The notes beneath the pieces are model-generated. The model ran no database searches. It had not been told where the DNA came from and saw nothing but the letters and a program-made list of their open reading frames with translations. From assembly GCA_023663225.1 (NCBI GenBank), contig JAMPHU010000004.1:1-64000 (forward strand): DNA of 64,000 nt, given 5' to 3'. Made by a program: the position numbers and the translations under genes. The stretch is from Candidatus Gastranaerophilales bacterium. Its GTDB lineage: Bacteria; Bacillota; Clostridia; Lachnospirales; Lachnospiraceae. Shown here piece by piece: positions 17,513 to 26,268 of this stretch. Position 1 is the stretch's first letter. Every line of letters begins with the position of its first letter.

Positions 17513-18835
17513 TTATTCGTGCAGCACGCTGTTCTCCCACCCCGCATCCAGCGCGGCATTACAGGTTTCATTCAACCCCTTGGCACATTCTAAGGGGGTG
17601 ATGCTCTGCGACAACAGTTCATGGATATTGGGCCAGAACACGCTGCGGACGGAAGTCTCATTTCCCTGCCAGTTGGGACTGTTGTTCATAAAGTCCACCA
17701 CATTCACCGCGTTTTGCGTAAATTGGCTCAGCATCGTGATCTGATCCTGATACTTTTCCGACACTCTTGCGCTCACGGGAATATTTCCGGCGGACACCTC
17801 CAGCCATTCGTCATTCTCGTAAATAAATCGGATAAAGTCCTTCGCCGCCTGCACCTTTTTTGCATCGCCATTATCAAACACTTCAAAACCGGTCACAAAG
17901 GAGGTCGCCACATTGCCGGGGAAATTCACATATCCATAATCCTCCATATTGTCATAGAGCGTAAAATTCGCGTTGTTAAACACATAGATTGCAAGCTGCC
18001 CATTGCTGAACAACTCACCGCAGTCTGAAACCTCCAGATTTTCAGCGTGGGGCGGATACCATCCCTTATCCACACCCGACTGTATCCATTCCAGCGCTTT
18101 GAGCGCCTCCTCGCTCTCAAAGTCAAAATGTCCGTCCGGCCCAAAGATTGTACTTCCGTAAGCTCTGATATAGGACATAATGTGGGTGTCGCCCTGATTG
18201 TTCTTGCCGTACATCATCATCGGGTACACCTGGTCGGGAAGTCCTGCGGCGAGCGCATCCAGAATATCCGTCCACTCCTCCAACGTCCAATTCTGTATCA
18301 CGGCATCCTCCGCAAGATAGTTCTCAAGACCGCAATCCCGAAAGAGCGCTTTGTTATAGATCAAAATATTCTGCATACTCAAAAAAGGCATCATGTAAGT
18401 TTTCCCGTTCACCATGCTCATCGCCCAGGACGCATCATCAATATCCGCCCGCAGCTCGTCCGAAATGATATCGTCTAACGGCGCCACTCTGCCGGTATGC
18501 AGATAGGACGCCATGTTAAAATATCCCTCATAGAGAATATCCGCCGCGTCTTCCGAGTCAAAGCGGTCTGTGATCGCCGCCACTTCATCCACATAATCAA
18601 AGGTTTCCACTCTGATTGTGACATCGGCCTCCTCATACTGTGCCGCAAACGCCGCTCCCGCCTGTTGCAAAAATGTGTTTGAGTCCACGATCTCGGGATT
18701 GCTGACAGAATTCATCACCAGACTGGGCACCTTCACAACCAGCGTCACCGCCTCCTTTTTCCCGCTGCCGCAGCCTGTCAAAAGACCGCAACACAATGCG
18801 AATGTCAGCACGGCGGCAATTCCTCTTTTCCTCAT
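17513..18835 (-). CDS. Extracellular solute-binding lipoprotein (ABC family 1)
   Basis: 440 residues with a lipoprotein signal (MRKRGIAAVLTFALCCG, lipobox LLTGC). It has the usual sugar-binding protein layout: VTLVVKVPSL strand, AAFAAQYEEADVTIRV, DILYEGYFNMASYLHTGRV, and a C-terminal lobe with KAAKDF-like helices. It is sandwiched between two hybrid kinase genes (25 and 27 nt), with no permease genes. A role as ligand-presenting partner for the Cache sensors, rather than for import, is therefore attractive but inferred. It belongs to the same broad family as the two lipoproteins at the left end but is not close to them. Confidence 0.88.
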   Translation of the reverse strand: MRKRGIAAVLTFALCCGLLTGCGSGKKEAVTLVVKVPSLVMNSVSNPEIVDSNTFLQQAGAAFAAQYEEADVTIRVETFDYVDEVAAITDRFDSEDAADILYEGYFNMASYLHTGRVAPLDDIISDELRADIDDASWAMSMVNGKTYMMPFLSMQNILIYNKALFRDCGLENYLAEDAVIQNWTLEEWTDILDALAAGLPDQVYPMMMYGKNNQGDTHIMSYIRAYGSTIFGPDGHFDFESEEALKALEWIQSGVDKGWYPPHAENLEVSDCGELFSNGQLAIYVFNNANFTLYDNMEDYGYVNFPGNVATSFVTGFEVFDNGDAKKVQAAKDFIRFIYENDEWLEVSAGNIPVSARVSEKYQDQITMLSQFTQNAVNVVDFMNNSPNWQGNETSVRSVFWPNIHELLSQSITPLECAKGLNETCNAALDAGWENSVLHE

Positions 18836-18860
18836 AACTTCCTCTCCTTTTTCCTATCAT

Positions 18861-21041
18861 TTATTTATCATTTTTCCTCAGTTTTTTCAGCAGGACATTC
18901 ACATCGATTGGCTTCGTCAAAAAGTCGTTCATTCCGCTGGCAAGCGCCTGCTCTCTGTCCTCCTGGAACATGTTGGCGGTGCAGGCGTAGATCGTAACGG
19001 TTTTCGCGTCTTCCCGATCAAGCCGCCTGATATTCATCGACGCGCTGCACCCGTCCATAACCGGCATCTGCATGTCCATCAGGATGATATCAAACTCCCC
19101 GAGCTTAGACTGCGCAAACAGATCAAGCGCCTCCTGCCCGTTCTGGACGAGCGCGGTCTCAAAACCTTCCATTTTGAGGATTTCCAACAGAATCTCCGCG
19201 TTGAGTTCCACATCCTCCGCCACCAGAATTTTGAGCGGTCTGCCATCCGCCCTGCACGCCGGCCGGCCCATATCTTCGTCCCCTGCCGTCGCTTCCGACG
19301 CTATCAGTTCCGCCGGAATCTCCTGCACAATCTTGGAGGGAATAGTGACCGTAAAGACACTCCCCTCGTTGAGTTTGCTCTCCACCTTGATATCCCCGCC
19401 CATGGCGTTTGCGAGAAGTTTGCTGATGGCCATGCCAAGTCCGGTTCCCTTGATGCCTTTCGTGTTCCTGTTTCGTTCCTGACTGAAAGAGTCAAAAATC
19501 TTGTCAATGTACTCCTCGGATATTCCGATTCCTTTATCCTCACAGCGGTAAGTCGTGATCACATGCGTCGAGTCGGTTGTCTCCTGGGTGACGGACAATC
19601 GGATCCATTTGCCCTCCGGCGTAAACTTCGCCGCATTGCCCACAATATTCATCAAAATCTGCTTTACGCGAACCACATCCCCCTCGACACAGGGCGTCGT
19701 GATGTCTTTTTCCACGATAAATTCCACACCCCGATTTTTAATGTTGTCGGCCTGCATCGCCGCGATCTCGTCGATCATCGCGGAAATCAACATTGGCTCC
19801 TTTATGATATCCACTTTTCCGGCCTGAAGCTTTGACATATCCAAGACATCGTTCACCAACGACAACAGATAGTTCGCCGTGCTGTGGGTCTTTTCCAGCC
19901 ATTCCTTGATCTGCGGCTTCTGACTCTCATCGTCGATATTGACCATGATCAGATGATTCATACCGATCAGACCATTTAACGGCGTTCGGATCTCATGGCT
20001 CATATTGGAGAGAAATTCCTTTTGCGATTTCGCCGCCTCCGTCGTCCGAATGGTCTTCACCTGCAACCTCATAATAATGAGCAGCATCGCGATCACAGTG
20101 CTCACAGAGATAATCGCCATAATCATACTGAGGGATACAAACGTCCTTCTCTGTTCCAAAAAGACTTCCTCATTGACGGACATAATAAAATACAGATCAA
20201 AACTGTCGTCCAGGGGAATGAAATAAAAAAGTTCCTGCCCTTTCTCCCCCTCGTGCGAGTGATAAAAACCAAAGGTTTCCCTGTTGTGAAGCTGCTCCTG
20301 CACCTCCTCGTTTGTCAGATCGGAAGTCCTGGCAGTCAACAAATGATCATAGAGATTGTTCTGCCTGCCCAGATAAATTTCCTTGTTGACATTGACAATA
20401 TAGTTTCCGTTCATGTCAATCAGGGCGCTGTGGCCGCGGACTTGACCGTCCTTCACAAAACTGTCGATCACCATATTGTCCTGAATGGACGATATGTCGC
20501 TGATGCCGATCAACGCAAACATATTGATGCCTTCCACACAGTAATCATGCAGCCGGATCCCATACAGGATGCTTTCTTTCGCCAGCCATCCGCCCTCCAC
20601 CTTGTCGTCAAACCGAATGACGATTTTCTCATCATCTTCCCTAAAATAGGGCAGAAAGTCCAGATTTCTGTTCACGGTATCATTGCCCGGCGTATAGACG
20701 ACATATTTGTCCGTAAAGACCGTACCGTCCTCGGCAACCAGATAAATATGGTTAAATCCGCTGGCAGCACACTCCAGATTCATTCTTGTCTCAATATCCT
20801 GGATCGTCTTACACTCAAAGCTGTCAAACCGTTCCTTGATCTGCGCAAGATCCCTCCAGTAAATTTCAATGTAAGTCTGGATCGTCGTCTTATCATGCTC
20901 TGCGATCTCGCTGATCGAATTGATAATATTTTCTGAAATTGCCTTATTCATCTGTCTGACATAAAAAAGCACCGCAAGACAGATAATCAAGAAGGCGGAA
21001 ATAATGATCGGCAGATAAAATAATTTATGGTTCTTTTTCAC
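18861..21041 (-). CDS. Hybrid sensor histidine kinase with one receiver domain
   Basis: 726 residues. TM1 (about 8-28), an extracellular Cache-type sensor (about 35-290; IYLVAEDGTVFTDKYVVYT, SALIDMNGNYIVNVNKEIY), TM2 (about 300-325), then HisKA with SNMSHEIRTPLNGLIG (His near 347). HATPase motifs are KQILMNIVGNAAKFTPEG and GTGLGMAIS. A C-terminal receiver (about 605-725) has LVAEDVELNAEIL and IILMDMQMPVMDG. It is probably first in a transcription unit with the binding protein and the second kinase. No output regulator is encoded nearby. Confidence 0.93.
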   Translation of the reverse strand: MKKNHKLFYLPIIISAFLIICLAVLFYVRQMNKAISENIINSISEIAEHDKTTIQTYIEIYWRDLAQIKERFDSFECKTIQDIETRMNLECAASGFNHIYLVAEDGTVFTDKYVVYTPGNDTVNRNLDFLPYFREDDEKIVIRFDDKVEGGWLAKESILYGIRLHDYCVEGINMFALIGISDISSIQDNMVIDSFVKDGQVRGHSALIDMNGNYIVNVNKEIYLGRQNNLYDHLLTARTSDLTNEEVQEQLHNRETFGFYHSHEGEKGQELFYFIPLDDSFDLYFIMSVNEEVFLEQRRTFVSLSMIMAIISVSTVIAMLLIIMRLQVKTIRTTEAAKSQKEFLSNMSHEIRTPLNGLIGMNHLIMVNIDDESQKPQIKEWLEKTHSTANYLLSLVNDVLDMSKLQAGKVDIIKEPMLISAMIDEIAAMQADNIKNRGVEFIVEKDITTPCVEGDVVRVKQILMNIVGNAAKFTPEGKWIRLSVTQETTDSTHVITTYRCEDKGIGISEEYIDKIFDSFSQERNRNTKGIKGTGLGMAISKLLANAMGGDIKVESKLNEGSVFTVTIPSKIVQEIPAELIASEATAGDEDMGRPACRADGRPLKILVAEDVELNAEILLEILKMEGFETALVQNGQEALDLFAQSKLGEFDIILMDMQMPVMDGCSASMNIRRLDREDAKTVTIYACTANMFQEDREQALASGMNDFLTKPIDVNVLLKKLRKNDK

Positions 21042-21141
21042 TTCCCTTACCTCATATAAGATTTCTCTGTGGTTTGTTACCTATATTATAAAACAGTTTA
21101 CCAAAAAAAGCCACCCCTGAAGTGTTGCGATTGATATTTTT

Positions 21142-21397
21142 CGAAACAGTTCAGCCGTAAAATAGTTGCTTTTTAGCCAAGGTCGTAGCAAGTGTCATTG
21201 TGTGGATGGTATATTCCAACGCAGACACGCTTTCGCTGCACCTCGCTCGTAACGGTACATAAGCTGCTAAAAGACAGCAGCTATAGTCAACAACGTTTAC
21301 TATTAGTACCGACGGCTCGCTAGCGTCTGCTTATGGAGTATACCATCCACACAATTCGGATTACGACATTCGGGCAACCTGAAAAGGTTGAACTGTT
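21142..21397 (-). repeat. Palindromic repeat family A, copy A1
   Basis: The outer ends carry AACAGTTCAGCC and its inverse GGTTGAACTGTT. Inside are ATTGTGTGGATGGTATA and its inverse, then a structured core. Read on the minus strand the core has a hairpin AGCTGCT-GTCTTTT-AGCAGCT and a GC-GAAA-GC tetraloop segment. It fills much of the 580-nt gap between the kinase and antitoxin genes. Confidence 0.75.
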
Positions 21398-21451
21398 ATT
21401 ATTTTTCGAAACTACTCAACCATAAAGGGATTGTGGTTTCGACTTAGAAAT

Positions 21452-21493
21452 GGAGCATAGGTTATAGAGAATACTTTCTGTAACCTATGCTCC
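21452..21493. repeat. Palindromic repeat family C, short copy C2
   Basis: A 13-bp perfect stem, GGAGCATAGGTTA (21452-21464) / TAACCTATGCTCC (21481-21493), closes a loop with GAGAATACTTTCTG. Stem ends and loop match the arm of the longer family C copy near 35.7 kb, so it looks like an internally deleted version. A lone right end of family A (ATACCATCCACACAATTC) follows at about 21515. Confidence 0.6.
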
Positions 21494-21621
21494 TGTATTC
21501 CGCAATTCCTAAAAGTATACCATCCACACAATTCAGATTACAACATCCGGCAAGACCGCTCGACATTGCCGCCTGGACTCTAAAAAATTTACCCCAAATA
21601 CGAAAAATAGCAACCTTATAT

Positions 21622-21885
21622 TTATCCAAAATGTTTTTTCTCTAATTCCGCAAAGACTGTTTCCGCATCAACTGCTTCTGCTCCATTTGCAATCTCTTGC
21701 TCAGATTCATAGATAGCTTGGTCGATGCGGTTTATTCTTGCAAATTTATCATATAATTCACTACTCATCACAACCAAGTCGCTATATCCGTTTTTTGTAA
21801 TAAAAATAGGCTCCTGCTCCTTGTGTGCGATATTGGAAATTTCTGTCGTATTGCGTAACTCCTTAATAGGTATAATAAGTGGCAT
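21622..21885 (-). CDS. Phd/YefM-family antitoxin, no toxin gene adjacent
   Basis: 87 residues from the ATG at 21885, which has AAGGAG 8 nt upstream; the ATG at 21903 overlaps that site and is unlikely. MPLIIPIKELRNTTEISNIA followed by EPIFITKNGYSDLVVMSSE is typical of the Phd/YefM DNA-binding fold. The C-terminal tail (AVDAETVFAELEKKHFG) would bind a toxin. No RelE/ParE/Doc-like frame is seen within the flanks, which are filled by repeat copies A1, C2 and A3. It could be an orphan antitoxin left after loss of the toxin, or act in trans. Confidence 0.85.
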   Translation of the reverse strand: MPLIIPIKELRNTTEISNIAHKEQEPIFITKNGYSDLVVMSSELYDKFARINRIDQAIYESEQEIANGAEAVDAETVFAELEKKHFG

Positions 21886-21960
21886 GGTATTCACTCCTTT
21901 CATCGAGCATAATTATGCTTAATTAGCAATGAGAATATACAATCTGTTGTTAAAAAATGT

Positions 21961-22145
21961 AACAGTTCTGCCTTTGACATTGTTGTGATCCGAATTGTGT
22001 GGATGGTATAATCCAAAAGCAGACGCTAGCGAGCCGTCGGTACTTAGATGCCGTACTTTGGCATCTTATGTACCGTTACGAGCGAGATGCAGCGAAAGCG
22101 TGTCTGCGTTGGAATATACCATTCGCACAATGACACTTGCTACAT
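21961..22145 (+). repeat. Palindromic repeat family A, copy A3
   Basis: It starts AACAGTTCTGCC and carries ATTGTGTGGATGGTATA at the left and the inverse at the right. The core hairpin is GATGCC-GTACTTT-GGCATC flanked by GGTACTTA/TTATGTACC, followed by a GC-GAAA-GC segment. It lies just past the trpA stop codon and is inverted relative to A1. Confidence 0.75.
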
Positions 22146-22151
22146 TCTTAT

Positions 22152-22937
22152 TCACACCTCCTGGACGGCCTCCTTCATCCCTTTCACATAGTCATAAATA
22201 TACGACCCGGCCTCCCTGCCATGCTCAGCGATGATCCGCACGATGGCGCTGCCCACGATGGCCCCGTCGGAGATGCCGGCCATCCGCGCTGCCTGCTCGG
22301 GGGTGCTGATCCCAAAACCCACCGCGCAAGGGACATCCGTCACCTGGCGGATATTCTCCACAATGGCGTTTAAGTCTGTCTTGATCTCGCTGCGGACGCC
22401 GGTGACACCCATGGAGCTCACCACATAGATAAAACCCTTCGCCTCGGATGCAATCCTTTTGATACGGCTCTCGGAAGTCGGAGCGATCATGGAGATCACC
22501 GCCACATTGTGCGCATTGGCGATCGCTTCCAGCTCCTCCTTCTCCTCAAAGGGAACGTCGGGAATGATAATCCCCGCCACATCCAGTTCCTCACATCCGG
22601 CAAAAAATCTCTCATAACCATAATGGAACACAGGATTTACATACGTCATAAACACCAGGGGCACCTGAGAAGTCGCTCTCACCTGTCTCACAATGTCAAA
22701 GACACCGTCCGTGGTCATACCGCCGCGCAGCGCCCTGACGCTGGCCTCCTGGATGACCACGCCCTCCGCCACGGGATCAGAGAAAGGAATACCGATCTCG
22801 ATTAGGTCAGCTCCCGCTCGTTCCATTTCCAAGATATACTTGACCGTGCTCTCCCCATCGGGATCTCCCGCGGTCAAAAATGCGATAAATGCCTTTTTAT
22901 TCGGTGTGTCAAATACTTTTTTCAATTTATCAATCAT
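22152..22937 (-). CDS. trpA: Tryptophan synthase alpha chain
   Basis: 261 residues, the usual TrpA length. It cleaves indole-3-glycerol phosphate to indole and glyceraldehyde 3-phosphate and passes indole to TrpB. Signatures: [13 protein letters not shown], the catalytic Glu in [15 protein letters not shown], catalytic Asp in [13 protein letters not shown], and the phosphate-binding [11 protein letters not shown]. Its start overlaps the trpB stop by 8 nt, so translation is coupled. It is the last gene of the operon and is followed immediately by repeat copy A3. Confidence 0.97.
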   Translation of the reverse strand: MIDKLKKVFDTPNKKAFIAFLTAGDPDGESTVKYILEMERAGADLIEIGIPFSDPVAEGVVIQEASVRALRGGMTTDGVFDIVRQVRATSQVPLVFMTYVNPVFHYGYERFFAGCEELDVAGIIIPDVPFEEKEELEAIANAHNVAVISMIAPTSESRIKRIASEAKGFIYVVSSMGVTGVRSEIKTDLNAIVENIRQVTDVPCAVGFGISTPEQAARMAGISDGAIVGSAIVRIIAEHGREAGSYIYDYVKGMKEAVQEV

Positions 22938-24114
22938 GGATATCTACCCCCCTGTATCTTGCGATCGCCGCCACATCCTTGTCTCCTCGTCCGGATATGC
23001 AGATGATAATGCTTTGATCCGGACTGTAGTTCTTTGCAATCTTCCTCACCTGGGCCACCGCGTGGGCGCTCTCTATGGCGGGGATGATGCCCTCCACTCT
23101 GGACAGATACTCAAAGGCCTCCACCGCCTCCTCGTCCGTGACAGGCACATACTTTGCCCTGCCGATATCATGTAGATAAGCGTGCTCCGGCCCGATCCCC
23201 GGGTAATCCAGTCCCGCGGAGATCGAGTACACCGGCGCGATCTGGCCGTACTCATTCTGGCAGAAATAAGATTTCATCCCGTGGAAGATACCGATACTCC
23301 CTCTGGCTATGGTGGCCGCGTGCTGTTTGGTGTCAATGCCTTTTCCAGCCGCCTCGCAGCCGATCAGCTCCACTTCTTTCTCTTCAATAAAATGATAAAA
23401 CATGCCGATGGAATTACTGCCGCCGCCCACACAGGCCACCACAGCCGCCGGAAGTTTCCCCTCCGCCTCCAAAATCTGCCGCTTTGCCTCTTTACTGATC
23501 ACACTCTGGAAATCCCGCACAATCATAGGGAAGGGATGCGGCCCCATGACGGAACCCAGACAGTAATGAGTGTCCTCCACCCTGCTGCTCCACTCCCGCA
23601 TAGCGTCGTTGACCGCATCCTTTAAGGTCATAGTGCCGGTAGTCACCGCGTGCACCTTAGCTCCCAAAAGCTCCATGCGGTACACATTTAATGCCTGCCT
23701 CTCGGTATCCTCCTTCCCCATAAAGACCTCGCACTCCATGCCAAGCAACGCCGCTGCGGTGGCGGTGGCAACGCCGTGCTGACCTGCCCCTGTCTCCGCG
23801 ATCAGGCGCGTCTTTCCCATCTTCTTCGCCAAAAGCGCCTGCCCCAGCACATTGTTGATCTTGTGGGAACCGGTGTGATTTAAGTCCTCCCGCTTTAAAT
23901 AGATTTTTGCGCCGCCCAGATCTTTGCTCATCTTCTCCGCATAATACAAAAGAGAAGGTCTGCCCGCATATTCGTTAAAAAGTCTAGTCAGCTCGCTGTT
24001 AAAGTCCTCGTCTTTCCTGTAGTGATCGTAAGCTTCTTCCAGCCGGATCAGCTCGCTCATCAAGGTCTCGGAGATATATTGGCCTCCGTGTTGTCCATAT
24101 CGTCCTTTACTCAT
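22930..24114 (-). CDS. trpB: Tryptophan synthase beta chain
   Basis: 394 residues. A PLP enzyme joining indole and serine. Visible: [13 protein letters not shown] at the N-terminus, the PLP lysine in [28 protein letters not shown], the phosphate-binding [12 protein letters not shown], and [13 protein letters not shown]. The length and motif set are those of the standard TrpB1 type that works with TrpA, which is encoded directly downstream with overlapping ends. Confidence 0.98.
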   Translation of the reverse strand: MSKGRYGQHGGQYISETLMSELIRLEEAYDHYRKDEDFNSELTRLFNEYAGRPSLLYYAEKMSKDLGGAKIYLKREDLNHTGSHKINNVLGQALLAKKMGKTRLIAETGAGQHGVATATAAALLGMECEVFMGKEDTERQALNVYRMELLGAKVHAVTTGTMTLKDAVNDAMREWSSRVEDTHYCLGSVMGPHPFPMIVRDFQSVISKEAKRQILEAEGKLPAAVVACVGGGSNSIGMFYHFIEEKEVELIGCEAAGKGIDTKQHAATIARGSIGIFHGMKSYFCQNEYGQIAPVYSISAGLDYPGIGPEHAYLHDIGRAKYVPVTDEEAVEAFEYLSRVEGIIPAIESAHAVAQVRKIAKNYSPDQSIIICISGRGDKDVAAIARYRGVDIHD

Positions 24115-24139
24115 GGTCTTGTAATCCTTTCTCGTTGTT

Positions 24140-24195
24140 TTTATGTGTTATTGTGCAAATGCTATCCTCCACACAATTCAGTTTGCACTATTTCG
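24140..24195. repeat. Degenerate mini-copy of family A ends
   Basis: In the 90-nt trpF-trpB gap, TTATTGTGCAAATGCTATCC is followed at once by TCCACACAATTCAGTTTGCAC. These resemble the left and right ends of family A with the whole core deleted, and they form a small hairpin (TGCAAA/TTTGCA). Confidence 0.4.
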
Positions 24196-24204
24196 GTTTA
24201 ACAA

Positions 24205-24825
24205 TCACCTGACTGCCTCCACCGCCCGCCGCATTTTTTCCAAATCTTTTTTCCCATCGGTCTCCACGCCGGAGCTTAAGTCTATACAGAAGGGATGTAA
24301 TCGCCTCACCGCCTCCGGAATATTTTCCGGCTTCAGTCCCCCCGCCAGAAAGTAGGGCCTGTCTATGCCTTGCAACAGGTTCCAGTCAAATAACTCGCCG
24401 GAACCGGCACCGCTGTCAAACAGCAGATAATCCGCACGGGATTTTAAACTTCCTTCCACATCTTCTCTGCTGCGGACTTTCACCGCCTTGATAACAGGTT
24501 TTCCCGTCCGACGAACCTCGGCAAGATATCCCTCCGACTCATCGCCGTGAAGCTGCGCGATATCGATAACTCCCTCCGCAAGCAACTCGACCACCTGTGA
24601 GACAGGCGCATTTACAAACACACCCACCGCCTGAATCCTCGAATCCAACGCGGCCCTGTAGACCGCCGCCTGGGCAGCGCTCACCTGCCTGCGGCTCCTT
24701 GCAAACACCATACCGATATAATCCGGAAACACCAAATTGGCATAATCCACATCCTCCCTACGACACAATCCACATATCTTAATCTTACTTCCGATTGTCC
24801 CTGCCTGCTTTTTCATTTCCGACAT
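24205..24825 (-). CDS. trpF: Phosphoribosylanthranilate isomerase
   Basis: 206 residues, normal for TrpF. It isomerises N-(5'-phosphoribosyl)anthranilate in the third pathway step. Signatures: KIKICGLCRREDV with the catalytic Cys, PDYIGMVFARSRRQVS, IAQLHGDESEGYL, and phosphate-binding PYFLAGGLKPENIPEAV. The start at 24825 has a GGGGGC purine run 8 nt upstream; an ATG three codons later is possible. It is separated from trpC by about 520 nt holding a purine-rich tract and repeat copy B1, which is unusual inside this operon. Confidence 0.95.
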   Translation of the reverse strand: MSEMKKQAGTIGSKIKICGLCRREDVDYANLVFPDYIGMVFARSRRQVSAAQAAVYRAALDSRIQAVGVFVNAPVSQVVELLAEGVIDIAQLHGDESEGYLAEVRRTGKPVIKAVKVRSREDVEGSLKSRADYLLFDSGAGSGELFDWNLLQGIDRPYFLAGGLKPENIPEAVRRLHPFCIDLSSGVETDGKKDLEKMRRAVEAVR

Positions 24826-24844
24826 GCTCCCCTGCCCCCTTCCT

Positions 24845-24995
24845 GTGCTCTTCTTTTCTACTTTTTCTATCCTCTTTTTTCCGTTTTTTCTTTTCGATTT
24901 CCTTCTTTTCAGTTTTCTTCTTTTCTGCTTTTTTCTTTTCTGTTTCCTTCTTTTCTGCTTTTTTCTTTTTTGCTTTCTTCTTTTCTATACCCTTC
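24845..24995 (-). repeat. Purine-rich low-complexity tract upstream of trpF
   Basis: About 150 nt that is almost pure A/G on the minus strand (pyrimidine on plus), built from degenerate AAAAGAAGAAAGCAG-like units. In the trpF frame it would encode only Lys/Arg/Gln without a start codon before an upstream TAG, so it is not an N-terminal extension. Confidence 0.6.
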
Positions 24996-25097
24996 TCCCC
25001 TATGATCTTCCTTTTTACTTACTTCCCCTTCCACTTACTCCTCCTCCCCTTCGCCTACTTCTCGTCTACATACTCCCCTTCCACTTGCCAGCGTCCA

Positions 25098-25325
25098 GTG
25101 TCCGCGAGACGAAACGACTTGAAACAGCCTTGTGCAGATTGGAGCGTTTTCTTACAGCGCGGTTACGGCGACCAAGGGGAAACGCACACGGATGTGCGTT
25201 TCAGGTTTCATCGGGCACGGATGCCCGTTGAAACCGACCTGGAAACAGCAATACCCCCATTCCGCGCTGTTAGAAAACGCCCAATCGAAACACGACTGTT
25301 CCAAGTCATTTCGCCTCGCGGACAC
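25098..25325 (+). repeat. Palindromic repeat family B, copy B1 (twin GGA-loop hairpins)
   Basis: 228 bp closed by 30-bp imperfect inverted ends (25098-25127 and 25296-25325, starting GTGTCCGCGAG). Then comes a second long stem (TTGGAGCGTTTTCTTACAGC pairing with its inverse). Inside are two hairpins with the same six-base loop ACGGAT: GCGCAC-type stem and CGGGC/GCCCG stem. It sits between trpC and trpF, beginning about 20 nt after the trpC stop. Confidence 0.75.
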
Positions 25326-25346
25326 GTGCCCTAGCTGACACGTGCC

Positions 25347-26129
25347 CTAGCAACACCCCCGCAGCTCACGCAACATCCCCCTCTTATCCTGACTGCGCAT
25401 AAAAGTTTCCCCGATCAGCACAGCGTCCGTCCCGTTTTCTTCCAGCCTTGCGATATCCGCCCTGGTCTTCATGCCGCTCTCGGACACAAAGAGGATATCC
25501 CTCGGCACCAGTCTGCGCAAGCGCACGGAATTGTCGATATCCACGGTAAAATCCTGCAAGTTGCGGTTGTTGACACCAATCACACGCGCCCCCGCACGCT
25601 TTGCCATCTCAATCTCGCGCTCATCGTGAGCCTCCACCAAGGCGGACAATCCAAGCTCTCTTGCGATCCCCGCGTACTCCTCCAACTGCCCTTGGGACAG
25701 GATGGCGCAGATCAGTAAAACAGCATCCGCACCGATCACTTTTGCCTCGTAGATCATATACTCATGCACCGTGAAATCTTTCCGCAGAAGGGGGATCTTC
25801 ACTTTCTCTCTGATCTCTGACAGGTATTCGCTTTTTCCCTGGAAAAATGTAGGCTCCGTCAGGACGGAGACCGCGTCCGCCCCCGCCTGTTCGTACTCTC
25901 CTGCAATCTCCGTATAAGGAAAGTGCTCCGCAATCACGCCCTTGGAGGGAGACGCCTTTTTTACTTCACAGATAAAACGGATCCCTTCCCCAGCCAACGC
26001 TTTTTCAAAAGGATAGCCTGTATGAAGTTCTCTGTCTCTGGCTGCAGCTTTCACTTCCAAAAGAGGTTTTTCCGCCATCTGCGCCTCCACGCGCTCTTTT
26101 GTCTTTGCCGCAATCTTATCTAAAATCAT
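25347..26129 (-). CDS. trpC: Indole-3-glycerol phosphate synthase
   Basis: 260 residues from the ATG at 26129, which has AAGGAG upstream and gives the family start MILDKIAAKTKERVE. It performs the decarboxylating ring closure to indole-3-glycerol phosphate. Signatures: IRFICEVKKASPSKGVI with the catalytic Lys, LSVLTEPTFFQG-like strand, PLLRKDFTVHEYMIYEA, VIGVNNRNLQDFTVD and LFVSESGMKTRADI. Standard length. It is the third gene of the operon. Confidence 0.96.
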   Translation of the reverse strand: MILDKIAAKTKERVEAQMAEKPLLEVKAAARDRELHTGYPFEKALAGEGIRFICEVKKASPSKGVIAEHFPYTEIAGEYEQAGADAVSVLTEPTFFQGKSEYLSEIREKVKIPLLRKDFTVHEYMIYEAKVIGADAVLLICAILSQGQLEEYAGIARELGLSALVEAHDEREIEMAKRAGARVIGVNNRNLQDFTVDIDNSVRLRRLVPRDILFVSESGMKTRADIARLEENGTDAVLIGETFMRSQDKRGMLRELRGCC

Positions 26130-26268
26130 AGCCTTTTGTCTCCTTATCCTTGTCTCTTTGATCCCTGCCGCTTGCATCTCTGCATCTTACATCTCTATTT
26201 CTTACATCTATGTCTCTTGTATTTCCGGCCTTGTCTGCCCTATTGTTATCTTTCTTATCCCTACTCTG

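Noticed and set aside
21042-21621. Toxin gene partner for the Phd/YefM-type antitoxin
   Set aside because: All frames are broken here; the region is repeat family A and C sequence.
21142-22145. Composite transposon bounded by inverted A copies
   Set aside because: No transposase is encoded between or near the copies; they are better described as non-coding repeats.
24795-25334. Plus-strand frame rich in Phe and Ser
   Set aside because: It is the complement of the purine-rich tract and repeat B1; composition, not coding, explains it.
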